Shown here one piece after another: positions 24,144-32,187 of a DNA stretch of 64,000 nucleotides. Both the position numbers and the translations under genes were made by a program. Location: contig JAECRA010000017.1 in the NCBI GenBank assembly GCA_015999985.1, forward strand, positions 1 to 64,000, written 5' to 3'. The notes beneath the pieces were generated by a model that was not told the origin of the DNA, searched no databases, and saw only the letters and a list, made by a program, of their open reading frames with translations. This DNA comes from Comamonadaceae bacterium (GTDB taxonomy: Bacteria; Pseudomonadota; Gammaproteobacteria; Burkholderiales; Burkholderiaceae_C). Within the stretch, counting starts at the first letter, position 1. Every line of letters starts with the position of its first letter.

Positions 24144-25073
24144 TCAATTGGCAGTGTTGCAGCCCCGCGCTTTCCAGTTCGCAATCTGGGTACGAAGTGC
24201 CGCGACCAGCGCCAGCGGCTCATCCAGCATGATGTGATGCCGAGCGTTGGGAATCTCCACCACGGCTAGCACGCCCCCAAAAGTCTCATGGCAGAACTTG
24301 CGCATGCGGTCGTCAAGGCGTGCGCTCAAGGCGCCCCACATCAGCGCCACGGGGCAGCGCATAGCGAGCAGATCCTGCACGAAGTCGCGCGGACGGGGTT
24401 GCGAGAGCGCGGGCGGATCGAATTTCCAGCGCCAACCTCCGGACTCCTGCTTGATCGAATGTTCGGCAATATGCTGCAGATAGAAGCTGCAGCTGACCTC
24501 CTGCTCGGGCAGGACCTTGTAGCGCGCCAGGGCGCTTTCTCGTGACGGATAAATCTTGGGAACCGGGTTGGACCTCACGAAAGGCGAGGGACCGCTGTCT
24601 TTCGGTTCATAGGGGGGTGAGTCCAGTACGATAAGGCCAGCCATCCTGTCGCCATAGGCTTTGGCCACCATGATGGAGACAAAGCCGCCCAGGCTGTGTC
24701 CAACCACAAGGGGCTTTTGACCTGGCGCCAGAGCATCGGCCACGGCCATGATCTGCCTGGCACAGCGTTCCCGGTCGTATAGACCACTGTGCGCACTGTC
24801 GCCCATGCCCGGCAGGTCCGTCGCGATGACGTGATGATCTGCAGCGAGAAGCGGGGCAATGAAGCGCCACCATTCCGCGTTGGCCGCATTGCCATGAATG
24901 AGCACGATGGGTGGCTTGCCTTGTTCCCCCCAGGCGATGTAGTGAATGGCACAGCCCTCCACGTCTATGAAACCCTCCCGGCTGGGCATCGCGCGTGCGG
25001 CCTGCGCCCATTCGGGCATGTCTTCTTTGTTTATTGACTCAACTTCCATCACATCCATATTAACTGCTGGCAT
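24144..25073 (-). CDS. Alpha/beta hydrolase
   Basis: A 309-residue alpha/beta hydrolase. The oxyanion region is PIVLIHGNAANAEWW, then HVIATDLPGMGDSA, and the nucleophile elbow VVGHSLGGFVS (Ser127). The acid is probably in the segment after VALMWGALSARLDD, and the base is in PNARHHIMLDEP. The lid carries VRSNPVPKIYPSRESALARYKV. The ATG at 25073 is preceded by AGGGAAG. The sequence resembles haloalkane-dehalogenase and esterase relatives, so hydrolysis of an ester, lactone or C-C bond is possible. It has no operon partners, and its substrate is unknown. Confidence 0.87.
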   Translation of the reverse strand: MPAVNMDVMEVESINKEDMPEWAQAARAMPSREGFIDVEGCAIHYIAWGEQGKPPIVLIHGNAANAEWWRFIAPLLAADHHVIATDLPGMGDSAHSGLYDRERCARQIMAVADALAPGQKPLVVGHSLGGFVSIMVAKAYGDRMAGLIVLDSPPYEPKDSGPSPFVRSNPVPKIYPSRESALARYKVLPEQEVSCSFYLQHIAEHSIKQESGGWRWKFDPPALSQPRPRDFVQDLLAMRCPVALMWGALSARLDDRMRKFCHETFGGVLAVVEIPNARHHIMLDEPLALVAALRTQIANWKARGCNTAN

Positions 25074-25192
25074 ACGACTTCCCTGTCACCTACGCACGTC
25101 TCTGGCTTGATTTTTTGCGTTGCCATGCGGATGGTCAGTCCCGCATCGACAGACCCGGATTGGCAGCCCCCGGCGGGCCGGATAATGCCCGC

Positions 25193-26707
25193 ATGCACTG
25201 TCGAAAACTATTCGCCGCATGCATCGCCTTCTGCTTTGCTTTTCTCGCCTTCACGCCGCTCCAAGCAGCGGAGCGCGTGACCGTGGGTTCGAAGCGATTC
25301 ACAGAGAGCTATATCCTCGGTGAGGTCCTTGCACAGGCCGCTCGCCAAACTGGCGCCACCAGCGCGCATCGGCAAGGCATGGGCAATGGAGCCGTGGTGC
25401 TGGAAGCTTTGAAGACGGGAGCCATTGACCTGTACCCGGAATATCTGGGGACTGTTGAGCGCGAAATCCTCAAGCTGCCCACGGGCTCCCCGACGGATGT
25501 GGTGCAAGCCAGGTTGCGTGAGATGGGTTTGCAAATGGGCGTGCCCCTAGGCTTTTCCAATAGCTATGCGCTGGCCACCACATCCGCCATTGCCCGCTCA
25601 CACGGCCTGCGCACGGTGGCGGACTTGCGTCAGCAGCCCTCGCTGCGTGTGGCTGTGTCGCAGGAATTTCTTGGGCGTGAAGATGGATGGCCTGGCCTCT
25701 CCAACCGCTATGGCTTGCCGCAGCGGCCCACCGCCATCGACCATGGCCTTTCCTACCAGGCTTTGGCCTCGAGCCGCATCGATGTGACGGACATCTACAC
25801 CACCGACGCGAAAATCTCCGAGCTCGGGCTGGTCACCCTGGAAGACAACGAAGCCTACTTCCCCCGCTACGACGCCGTGCTGCTGTACCGCGCGGACTTG
25901 CCAAGCCGCGCACCTCTGGCCTGGAAGCGCATCACCGAACTCCAAGGCACGATCAATGTTTCGCGCATGATAGAGATGAACGCCGAGGCGGAGTTGCAGG
26001 GACGGAGCTTTGCTGATATTGCAGCCAGCTTTTTGAACGGCACCACCGCCAAGCCGTCCGCGCCAGACACCCGTAGGTCCATCTGGTCTGCGACCTTCGG
26101 CAACGACTTTTGGCGCTTGACGCGCGAGCACCTGGCACTGGTGGGCGCGGCGGTTTTCATCGCCATCTTGATTGGGGTTCCGCTAGGTTCTTTCGCTGCC
26201 GCCAAGGAATCGCTCGGGCATGGCATTCTTGGAGTGGTCGGTGTGCTTCAAACCATTCCGTCGCTCGCCCTGCTTGCGGCATTGATCCCTCTGCTTGGTC
26301 GCATCGGAACCCTACCTGCCATCGTCGCGCTCAGCGTCTATGCCTTGCTTCCCATCGTGCGCAACACTGCCACGGGTCTTCTTGAAGTACGCAAAGGAAC
26401 GCGCGAAGCGGGTATGGCTTTGGGCATGACACCATGGCAGATTTGGCGGCTCGTGCGTTTGCCACTGGCCATGCCCATCATGGCTGCCGGTGTCAAAACC
26501 GCGACCGTGATGACCGTGGGTACAGCCACCATTGCGGCATTCATCGGCGCTGGCGGCTATGGGGAGCGCATTGCACAAGGCCTGGCGCTAAATGACGGCA
26601 CCACGCTGTTGGCTGGCGCCATTCCTTCAGCCGCCCTGGCACTGATCTTTCAAGCGGCTTTTGAGATCACCGAACGGTTCATGCTCACTCGCTATCGCCA
26701 AGCTTGA
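25193..26707 (+). CDS. Osmoprotectant-type ABC transporter, receptor-permease fusion
   Basis: A 504-residue fusion. A signal peptide (RKLFAACIAFCFAFLAFTPLQA) leads into an OpuAC/ProX-type receptor (about residues 25-295): RVTVGSKRFTESYILGEVLAQ, DLYPEYLGTVEREIL and DVTDIYTTDAKISELGL. From about residue 315 follows a ProW-type permease with five or six membrane helices and the coupling-helix word TREAGMALGMTPWQIWRLVRLPLAMP. Such systems import glycine betaine, choline or similar quaternary amines. The ATG at 25193 is chosen because it gives the signal peptide. No ATPase gene is adjacent on either side, so the energising subunit must be elsewhere. Confidence 0.88.
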   Translation: MHCRKLFAACIAFCFAFLAFTPLQAAERVTVGSKRFTESYILGEVLAQAARQTGATSAHRQGMGNGAVVLEALKTGAIDLYPEYLGTVEREILKLPTGSPTDVVQARLREMGLQMGVPLGFSNSYALATTSAIARSHGLRTVADLRQQPSLRVAVSQEFLGREDGWPGLSNRYGLPQRPTAIDHGLSYQALASSRIDVTDIYTTDAKISELGLVTLEDNEAYFPRYDAVLLYRADLPSRAPLAWKRITELQGTINVSRMIEMNAEAELQGRSFADIAASFLNGTTAKPSAPDTRRSIWSATFGNDFWRLTREHLALVGAAVFIAILIGVPLGSFAAAKESLGHGILGVVGVLQTIPSLALLAALIPLLGRIGTLPAIVALSVYALLPIVRNTATGLLEVRKGTREAGMALGMTPWQIWRLVRLPLAMPIMAAGVKTATVMTVGTATIAAFIGAGGYGERIAQGLALNDGTTLLAGAIPSAALALIFQAAFEITERFMLTRYRQA

Positions 26708-26763
26708 AAACCTCAGCACGCTCTGGGCCAACATCTGCATTGAAACCCAAGCGTGCTCAACTA

Positions 26764-27789
26764 TCAAACCGCACCGACCAGGGCTTCGCGCTCGCGCTCA
26801 GTCCACTGAAACTCCTGACGCGGCAGGGTCACTGCAGCCGGTGTGGGGCGTTTGCGCTCCGGTGATGCGGTACCCGCGGACCTGTTGGCCAGCCGATCTG
26901 CAAAGAGCGAGATCGCCCAGTCCGCAAATGCGCGTACGCGTGGGTTCGTTCGTCGGCTCGACGGATACACCAGATGGATCGGCAGTATCGGGTGCGACCA
27001 CTCAGGCAGCACCTGCACCAGACAGCCATCCGCCAGAAACGGACCGGCCTGGATGTTGGAAATCTGCGTGATCCCCAGGCCGGCCAGTACGGCGGAGGTC
27101 AGAGCGTTGCTTTCGTTCACAGCCAACTGATAGCGTCCGGAAAGTTCCAGATGCTCGTGGTCCTTGATGAACTCATGGGGAAACACGCGGCCGGTGCTGG
27201 ACGAGAAAAAGTTGATGGTGCGGTGACCGTCTGTTTCCAGATCATTCGGATGGGTAGGTGTGCCGTAGCGTTGCAGATATCCAGGCGCCGCCACGGTGAC
27301 GAACGACACGTTGCCAACCCTGCGCGCCACCAGCGACTGATCGGTGAGCCTGCCGACGCGCACCACGCAGTCGACGTTGTCGGCGATCAGATCGACGGGG
27401 CGGTCACTGACGCCCAGATCCAGCTGAATCTCCGGATGCCGGGCAAAGAACTTGGGCAGCTCAGGTATGACCAGCAGCCGAGCCATGGAAGCACCCACAT
27501 CGACACGCAATCTTCCGCTGAGCGCGGCGTTGGCTTGGGTCATGCTGGATTCAAAGTCATCCAGGTCGTTGAGCAAGTTCAACGTGCGTTCGTAGTACGC
27601 CGCTCCTTCGGGAGTGACGGTCACGCTTCGCGTGGTCCGGTTCAGCAGACGGACCTTCAGCCTGGCCTCCAGGTGCTGGATTTGCTTGGTTAAGCTGCTT
27701 TTGGGCAAGGAAAGGAGATCGGCTGCTTTGGTGAAGCTGCCGGACTCCACAACGCGAATAAAGCTGCGGATGGAAGAAATCTGATCCAT
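26764..27789 (-). CDS. LysR family transcriptional regulator
   Basis: A 341-residue LysR protein. The helix-turn-helix is in ISSIRSFIRVVESGSFTKAADLLSLPKSSLTKQIQHLEARLKVRLLNRTTRSVTVT (read in parts), with an effector domain after residue 90 and an unusually long C-terminal tail (residues 300-341, ending ERKRPTPAAVTLPRQEFQWTEREREALVGAV in parts). The ATG at 27789 gives the standard N-terminus; a start at 27852 adds 21 residues. It resembles the CrgA/DsdC-like group common in Burkholderiales. It converges on the ABC gene and diverges from the Bug receptor at 28148, so that operon is a plausible target. Confidence 0.92.
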   Translation of the reverse strand: MDQISSIRSFIRVVESGSFTKAADLLSLPKSSLTKQIQHLEARLKVRLLNRTTRSVTVTPEGAAYYERTLNLLNDLDDFESSMTQANAALSGRLRVDVGASMARLLVIPELPKFFARHPEIQLDLGVSDRPVDLIADNVDCVVRVGRLTDQSLVARRVGNVSFVTVAAPGYLQRYGTPTHPNDLETDGHRTINFFSSSTGRVFPHEFIKDHEHLELSGRYQLAVNESNALTSAVLAGLGITQISNIQAGPFLADGCLVQVLPEWSHPILPIHLVYPSSRRTNPRVRAFADWAISLFADRLANRSAGTASPERKRPTPAAVTLPRQEFQWTEREREALVGAV

Positions 27790-28147
27790 GGATCGATCAA
27801 GTTCGAACAATATGGGGGAATACCCGCACATGTAGAGAGCAAGCGCCCGCAATCGTTCCCCTGGCGCCCGGCAAGTTCAGCTTGTTAATGCAACAAGTCG
27901 TACAACCCTCGCCTACGGCGTGTCTTCATGCCCCGGATACCCTGGTGTTTCTGCCTCAAACTTCAAACGGATGCTTGCCTGGCACGCTGGCTAAGTGGTT
28001 CACAACGCAGATGATCCGCAGCTCAAGCCTCAGCGATGCCGGGCAAGTTTTAACCGTTGAACGGTTAAAACGCCCTTCCCGTGGTTGAACGATACCGATC
28101 TGCTTCGCAGAATCTCCACTGTCGAAATCTATTGAAAACGCGAAATC
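27790..28147. other. Non-coding regulatory region between LysR and the Bug-receptor operon
   Basis: No gene is seen in these 358 bases. The main structure is the palindrome listed at 28047-28071. Two related phrases, GCCGGGCAAGTTTT near 28037 and GGCGCCCGGCAAGTTCAG near 27862, may be half-copies of another site, with GTTAATGCAACAAG between them. This stretch probably holds the promoters of both divergent genes. Confidence 0.5.
28047..28071. promoter_or_regulatory. Perfect 12-bp-arm palindrome (operator candidate)
   Basis: GTTTTAACCGTT, one central G and AACGGTTAAAAC form a perfect 25-base dyad. The size suits an IclR or GntR dimer. It ends 77 bp before the Bug receptor at 28148, whose operon encodes its own IclR regulator at 30002, the likeliest ligand of this site. 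Confidence 0.65.
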
Positions 28148-29122
28148 ATGAGACTACCCCATCTACTGCTGGCGAGCGCACTGCTCGCCCTGTCTGTTCC
28201 CGCCGCAGCTCAAGGAGCAGGAACGAACTTCCCGGACAAGCCGATCCGAATTGTGGTGCCCTTCCCCCCTGGGGGGCCTGTTGACACCCTCGCAAGGCTG
28301 GTTGCCACCAAGGTGAGCACATCTATGGGGCAACCTTTTGTTGTAGATAACCGTGCTGGTGCGGGTGGCGCGATTGGAGCAGCAGCTGTGTCGCGATCTA
28401 ATGCGGATGGGTACACGCTACTGTTTACCGCAAGCTCCTATGCAATGGACCCAGCCATCCGTTCTAACCAGGGCTTCGACCCTCGTAACGATCTAACGGG
28501 CGTCATGCTCGTGGCGAGCGGGCCAGTTGTTCTGTTGGCCCACCCCAAGGTCCCCGTCAGTGATGGTCGCCAACTCGTCAAAGTGCTTCGTGAGAATCCA
28601 CACAAGTACTCATATGCGTCGACAGGCATTGGTACTGTGAACCACTTTGCGGGGGAAATGTTCAAGCAGGCCACTCAAACAGACGCAGTTCACGTGCCTT
28701 ACAGCGGGGCAGCTCCCGCAACTCAAGCCATTTTGTCCGGTGAGGTGAGCTTCTTCTTCAACAACGTTCTCTCGTCACTACCCCACATCCGTTCGGGCAA
28801 GGTCAAACCACTGGCGGTGACAAGCCCCCAACGCTGGCCGGCACTTCCGGACGTTCCAACGCTTGCAGAGATTGGAATATCAGGGGTGGAAATTTCCTCA
28901 TGGTATGGGTTGTTGGCACCAGCCAAGACCCCGCAGCCTATCTTGCAGAAGATTGCCAAAGAGTTCCAGACTGCGCTTGCGGATCCGGCGACGCAGGACC
29001 GAATACTGCAACTGGGACTGAAGCCTGACGGAATGATGATGAATGATTTCCAGATCTACATCGGCCGCGAGATCGACAAATGGACTTCTGTTGCACAGAA
29101 GGCCGGCATCAAACCCGAGTAA
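28148..29122 (+). CDS. Bug-family (TctC-like) periplasmic solute receptor
   Basis: A 324-residue receptor with signal peptide (MRLPHLLLASALLALSVPAA, cleaved after AAAQ), then NFPDKPIRIVVPFPPGGPVDTLARL and the pocket words YASTGIGTVNHFAGEMF and HVPYSGAAPATQAILSGEV. It heads an operon with a lactonase-like hydrolase 6 bp downstream, an IclR gene and a cyclase-family gene. The composition looks more AT-rich at third positions than in the first 20 kb, as it does through 33.2 kb, hinting that the operon was acquired separately. The ligand is probably a carboxylic acid handled by the following enzymes. Confidence 0.92.
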   Translation: MRLPHLLLASALLALSVPAAAQGAGTNFPDKPIRIVVPFPPGGPVDTLARLVATKVSTSMGQPFVVDNRAGAGGAIGAAAVSRSNADGYTLLFTASSYAMDPAIRSNQGFDPRNDLTGVMLVASGPVVLLAHPKVPVSDGRQLVKVLRENPHKYSYASTGIGTVNHFAGEMFKQATQTDAVHVPYSGAAPATQAILSGEVSFFFNNVLSSLPHIRSGKVKPLAVTSPQRWPALPDVPTLAEIGISGVEISSWYGLLAPAKTPQPILQKIAKEFQTALADPATQDRILQLGLKPDGMMMNDFQIYIGREIDKWTSVAQKAGIKPE

Positions 29123-29128
29123 GAAGAC

Positions 29129-29968
29129 ATGCCCATACTTTCGCGCCCAAATCAGCCGGATCTCCATTATGTGGTCGATGACTACACAGATCCATGGAAA
29201 AACGCCCCGACAATCATCCTCCAGCACGGGTTCGGTCGGTCTTCAGAGATGTGGTACCGGTGGGTCCCGCATCTAGCGCGGCACTACAAGGTGGTACGCC
29301 CGGATATCCGAGGATTGGGGCAGTCAAGCCGGAGTTTCGATCTGAGCACCGGGATGAGTGTGGAGGCCTTCGTGCAGGATCTGCAAGACCTCATTGCCGC
29401 AGTCGATCATCGACCGGTCCATTACTGCGGAGAGTCATTGGGAGGGATGCTGGGCGTCGCGCTCGCTGCCCAGGCGCCTCATCTGCTTCGCACGCTGTCT
29501 CTCATCGCAGCGCCGCTGCGCATCTCGCAAGCGACTCAAAAAACATTTGCATGCGGGATGGCGGACTGGCAGACCGCCATTCGTACGCTTGGGACTCAAG
29601 ATTGGGCGCATTCAGTCAACGGCAGCTTGCGCTTTCCTGCGGACGCAGACCGGGGCATGCAAAACTGGTACGCCGACATGATGGGGAAAACCCATGTCGA
29701 CTCTCTCGCCGCGCTGGCCGGGGTAGCCGCCACAGCTGATATTGAGGGTCTGCTAGGGAAAGTGCAGACCTCCACTCTCGCGATCTATCCTACGGGTGGA
29801 TCCATCACCGGACCGGACGAGGAAATTGTGCGAACCGGAATCAAGAATCTGCGTTACGTCGGGCTTCCTAGCAAGTACCACGCGATTCAGTTCCTGATGG
29901 CCGCTGAATGTGCGAAAGAAGTCTTGCACTTCTCCTGTCAACACGACGGATTCTCGGCGCACGAGTAA
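29129..29968 (+). CDS. Alpha/beta hydrolase, enol-lactonase-like
   Basis: A 279-residue protein similar in layout to 3-oxoadipate enol-lactonases: PTIILQHGFGRSSEMWYRWVP (oxyanion), KVVRPDIRGLGQSS, the nucleophile elbow HYCGESLGGMLGVA, and a C-terminal acid/base region with IYPTGGSITGPDEEIV and PSKYHAIQFL. The elbow is G-E-S-L-G. It lies 6 bp behind the Bug receptor and 33 bp before the IclR gene. Hydrolysis of a lactone, ester or amide made from the imported acid is likely; specificity is unknown. Confidence 0.87.
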   Translation: MPILSRPNQPDLHYVVDDYTDPWKNAPTIILQHGFGRSSEMWYRWVPHLARHYKVVRPDIRGLGQSSRSFDLSTGMSVEAFVQDLQDLIAAVDHRPVHYCGESLGGMLGVALAAQAPHLLRTLSLIAAPLRISQATQKTFACGMADWQTAIRTLGTQDWAHSVNGSLRFPADADRGMQNWYADMMGKTHVDSLAALAGVAATADIEGLLGKVQTSTLAIYPTGGSITGPDEEIVRTGIKNLRYVGLPSKYHAIQFLMAAECAKEVLHFSCQHDGFSAHE

Positions 29969-30001
29969 GCTTAGGCTCTGGTACATCTCAACGAGGCCCG
30001 T

Positions 30002-30748
30002 ATGGACAGCCGGGGTATCACCCGAATCATGGAAGTACTCCGGCTGGTTGCATCCAGCCAAGAGGAGGGGCTTCGGGCTTCGGAAGTTGCGCGTGAAACA
30101 GGGCTTGGCTACACCACTGCGCGGCGGATTCTCCAAGGGCTTCTTCGAGAAGGTGCTGTCGAGGCGGCTCGCGATGGCAAGCGCTACTGCATAGGACCTG
30201 CGATCTCCATGATGGGCCTGGCCAGAGTCGGTCACCTGTCTCTGAGGGCCATCGCGCTTGACGCCATGATGCGCTTGCAGTCTATCTCTGGAGAAACCTG
30301 CTTCTTGACCGTGCGCAGCGATCTGGACTCTGTGTGCATTCACCGAGAAACGGGAACGCACGCGCGAAAAGTGCTGTCGATCAATGTGGGCTCGCGTCGC
30401 CCGATGGGCGTCGTTATCGGGAGCGTGGCGTATCTCGCCGCTCTGCCGAGAAGGGATGCCGATGCAATTGTCGACGCCAACGCGCTTCGCTACTCCAGAT
30501 ATCAATTGGATGTTCCTGAAGTTCGCCTCCGCATTGAAAGAGCTCGGCGTGCAGGTTTCGCGTACACAGACCGAGGACTTCGTCCCGGTACTCGCTCTGT
30601 GGGCACGGTCGTCCTGAATCGATTGGCACAGCCCGTTGCCGCGATCAGCATCGTCACCGTTGCGGATCGTCTGCCCGTCGAGAGGCGGCGCATCCTTGCA
30701 TCTGAACTGGCTAGAGAAGCAGCCGCACTTGGTGCACACATCCGTTAA
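30002..30748 (+). CDS. IclR family transcriptional regulator
   Basis: A 248-residue IclR protein with the N-terminal winged helix (GITRIMEVLRLVASSQEEGL, RASEVARETGLGYTTARRIL) and effector domain words RRPMGVVIGSVAYLAALP, the late RRAGFAYTDRGLRPGTRSVG and PVAAISIVTVADRL. It is embedded in the operon it probably controls, with the 25-base palindrome before 28148 as likely target. Unlike the regulator at 4109 it is not divergent. A short hairpin (30752-30768) follows its stop codon and may lower expression of the next gene. Confidence 0.93.
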   Translation: MDSRGITRIMEVLRLVASSQEEGLRASEVARETGLGYTTARRILQGLLREGAVEAARDGKRYCIGPAISMMGLARVGHLSLRAIALDAMMRLQSISGETCFLTVRSDLDSVCIHRETGTHARKVLSINVGSRRPMGVVIGSVAYLAALPRRDADAIVDANALRYSRYQLDVPEVRLRIERARRAGFAYTDRGLRPGTRSVGTVVLNRLAQPVAAISIVTVADRLPVERRRILASELAREAAALGAHIR

Positions 30749-30751
30749 TTC

Positions 30752-30768
30752 AGGCCGAACTTCGGCCT
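30752..30768 (+). terminator. Short hairpin after the IclR gene
   Basis: AGGCCGA-ACT-TCGGCCT is a perfect 7-bp stem with a 3-base loop, 3 bases behind the stop codon. The following ATCTTGCTT is only weakly T-rich, so it may attenuate transcription more than end it. Confidence 0.5.
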
Positions 30769-30792
30769 ATCTTGCTTAACCGAAAATTCAAT

Positions 30793-31842
30793 ATGAAGCG
30801 ATGGTTAGACCGACCTCCAGGTTCGAACTGGGGAGATTTTGGAGAAGATGATCAGTTGGGGCGGTTGAATCTACTCACGCCTGACCGAGTACGAGAGGCT
30901 GCCGCTGAAATCCGAGAAGGGATCAGCTTCTCGTTGAGCCTGCCACTTGACTATCCCGGTGGAACAGCGCTCAACCCCAACCGAAAGCCTCCTGTGCTTC
31001 GCCCTCTGCGGCGCAAAGGCCTGGTTAACTTCAACTGTCTTCTCGGCGAACTGGAACCAGGAAAAACGGATGTCTTGTCTGATGACTTGGCCATCTTGCA
31101 CCTTCAGTACTCCACTCAGTGGGACGGGTTCTCGCACGCAGGCTCGCTCTTTGATGTCAACAGAGACGGAATTCCCGAAGCGGTCTACTACAACGGATTT
31201 GCTGCCGGTGTCGACATCTTGGGACCGAAGAGCTTGGAAGACACAGATCTACCGATAGGCGTGGGACCTCAGGAAAGTACCTGTGGGGCAAGGGCCCTGG
31301 GCATAGAGAAGTTTGCAGAGAAAGGGATTCAAGGTGCGGGCGTCATGGTGGACCTTCATGCCCACTATGGGGAAAGCCGAACACTCATCAACTACGAAAA
31401 GCTGCAGCAGGTTCTGGAGGCCGACCAGGTCAAGGTAATACCAGGAGACATTCTTTGTCTTCATACAGGGTTCGCTGAAGTCGTTCTATCGATGCAACGG
31501 CAACCTGATTCTGAGAAGCTTGCGAGCAGTTGCGCAGTTCTTGATGGACGAGACGAGCGACTGCTGCAGTGGATCAGTGACAGTAAGGTAGCCGCGATTG
31601 CGGCGGACAACTACGCGGTGGAGGCCTATCCAGCACGTGCTGGAGCAGATTGTTGCGCGGCACTTCCTTTGCATGAGCATTGCCTTTTCAAGATCGGCGT
31701 CCCACTGGGAGAGCTCTGGCATCTGAGTCCTCTTGCCAACTGGCTTCGATCCAATGGGCGCCACAGGTTTTTTCTCACAGCACCGCCACTCAATCTTCCC
31801 GGTGCCGTGGCATCTCCTGTGACGCCAGTCGCAACCGTCTAA
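30793..31842 (+). CDS. Cyclase-family (KynB-like) metal-dependent hydrolase
   Basis: A 349-residue member of the cyclase family, which includes kynurenine formamidase and isatin hydrolase. Key words are NWGDFGEDDQLGRLNLLTP, LHLQYSTQWDGFSHAG (the Q-W-D-x-x-x-H metal site), GVMVDLHAHYG, GDILCLHTGF, VAAIAADNYAVEAYP and LPLHEHCLFKIGVPLGELW. These enzymes use Mn or Zn to hydrolyse cyclic amides or N-formyl groups. I use the ATG at 30793; a TTG at 30772 would add seven residues, and neither has a good ribosome site. Amide or lactam opening of the imported compound is the natural guess. Confidence 0.88.
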   Translation: MKRWLDRPPGSNWGDFGEDDQLGRLNLLTPDRVREAAAEIREGISFSLSLPLDYPGGTALNPNRKPPVLRPLRRKGLVNFNCLLGELEPGKTDVLSDDLAILHLQYSTQWDGFSHAGSLFDVNRDGIPEAVYYNGFAAGVDILGPKSLEDTDLPIGVGPQESTCGARALGIEKFAEKGIQGAGVMVDLHAHYGESRTLINYEKLQQVLEADQVKVIPGDILCLHTGFAEVVLSMQRQPDSEKLASSCAVLDGRDERLLQWISDSKVAAIAADNYAVEAYPARAGADCCAALPLHEHCLFKIGVPLGELWHLSPLANWLRSNGRHRFFLTAPPLNLPGAVASPVTPVATV

Positions 31843-31874
31843 CTGACTAAAGCCATGAATGAAGTCACCGGACG

Positions 31875-32138
31875 TTGGCCATGGAGCTCGGACGAGATGG
31901 GATCACCGTCAATGCAGTTGGCCCAGGGCCTGTTGCGACGGAGCTCTTTCGAAAAAGCAATCCGGAGGGTGCGCCTCAAACCCAAAAGATCCTGGAAAGC
32001 ATCGCAGTCGGTCGGATGGGAACGCCAGACGATGTTGCGAATGCCGTCCTCTTTTTCCTGTCGCCAGACAACGGTTTCGTCACAGGACAGACTCTCTATG
32101 TCTGCGGCGGCACGACGTTGGGCCAGGCTCCGGTCTGA
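31875..32138 (+). pseudogene. C-terminal remnant of a short-chain dehydrogenase
   Basis: About 87 codons read AMELGRDGITVNAVGPGPVA, TELFRKSN, VGRMGTPDDVANAVLFFLSP and FVTGQTLYVCGG, which is exactly the last third of a classical SDR beginning right after the Tyr-X3-Lys helix. The Rossmann motif, the NNAG strand and the catalytic Ser, Tyr and Lys are absent. The preceding 33 bases hold only an unrelated ATG in another frame. The only in-frame start is a TTG. It is therefore a deletion remnant inside the operon and should be inactive. Confidence 0.82.
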
Positions 32139-32187
32139 TTACCCAAGTTAGCTTCTTATCCATCACCTGCCCTGGAGGTTTCATACC

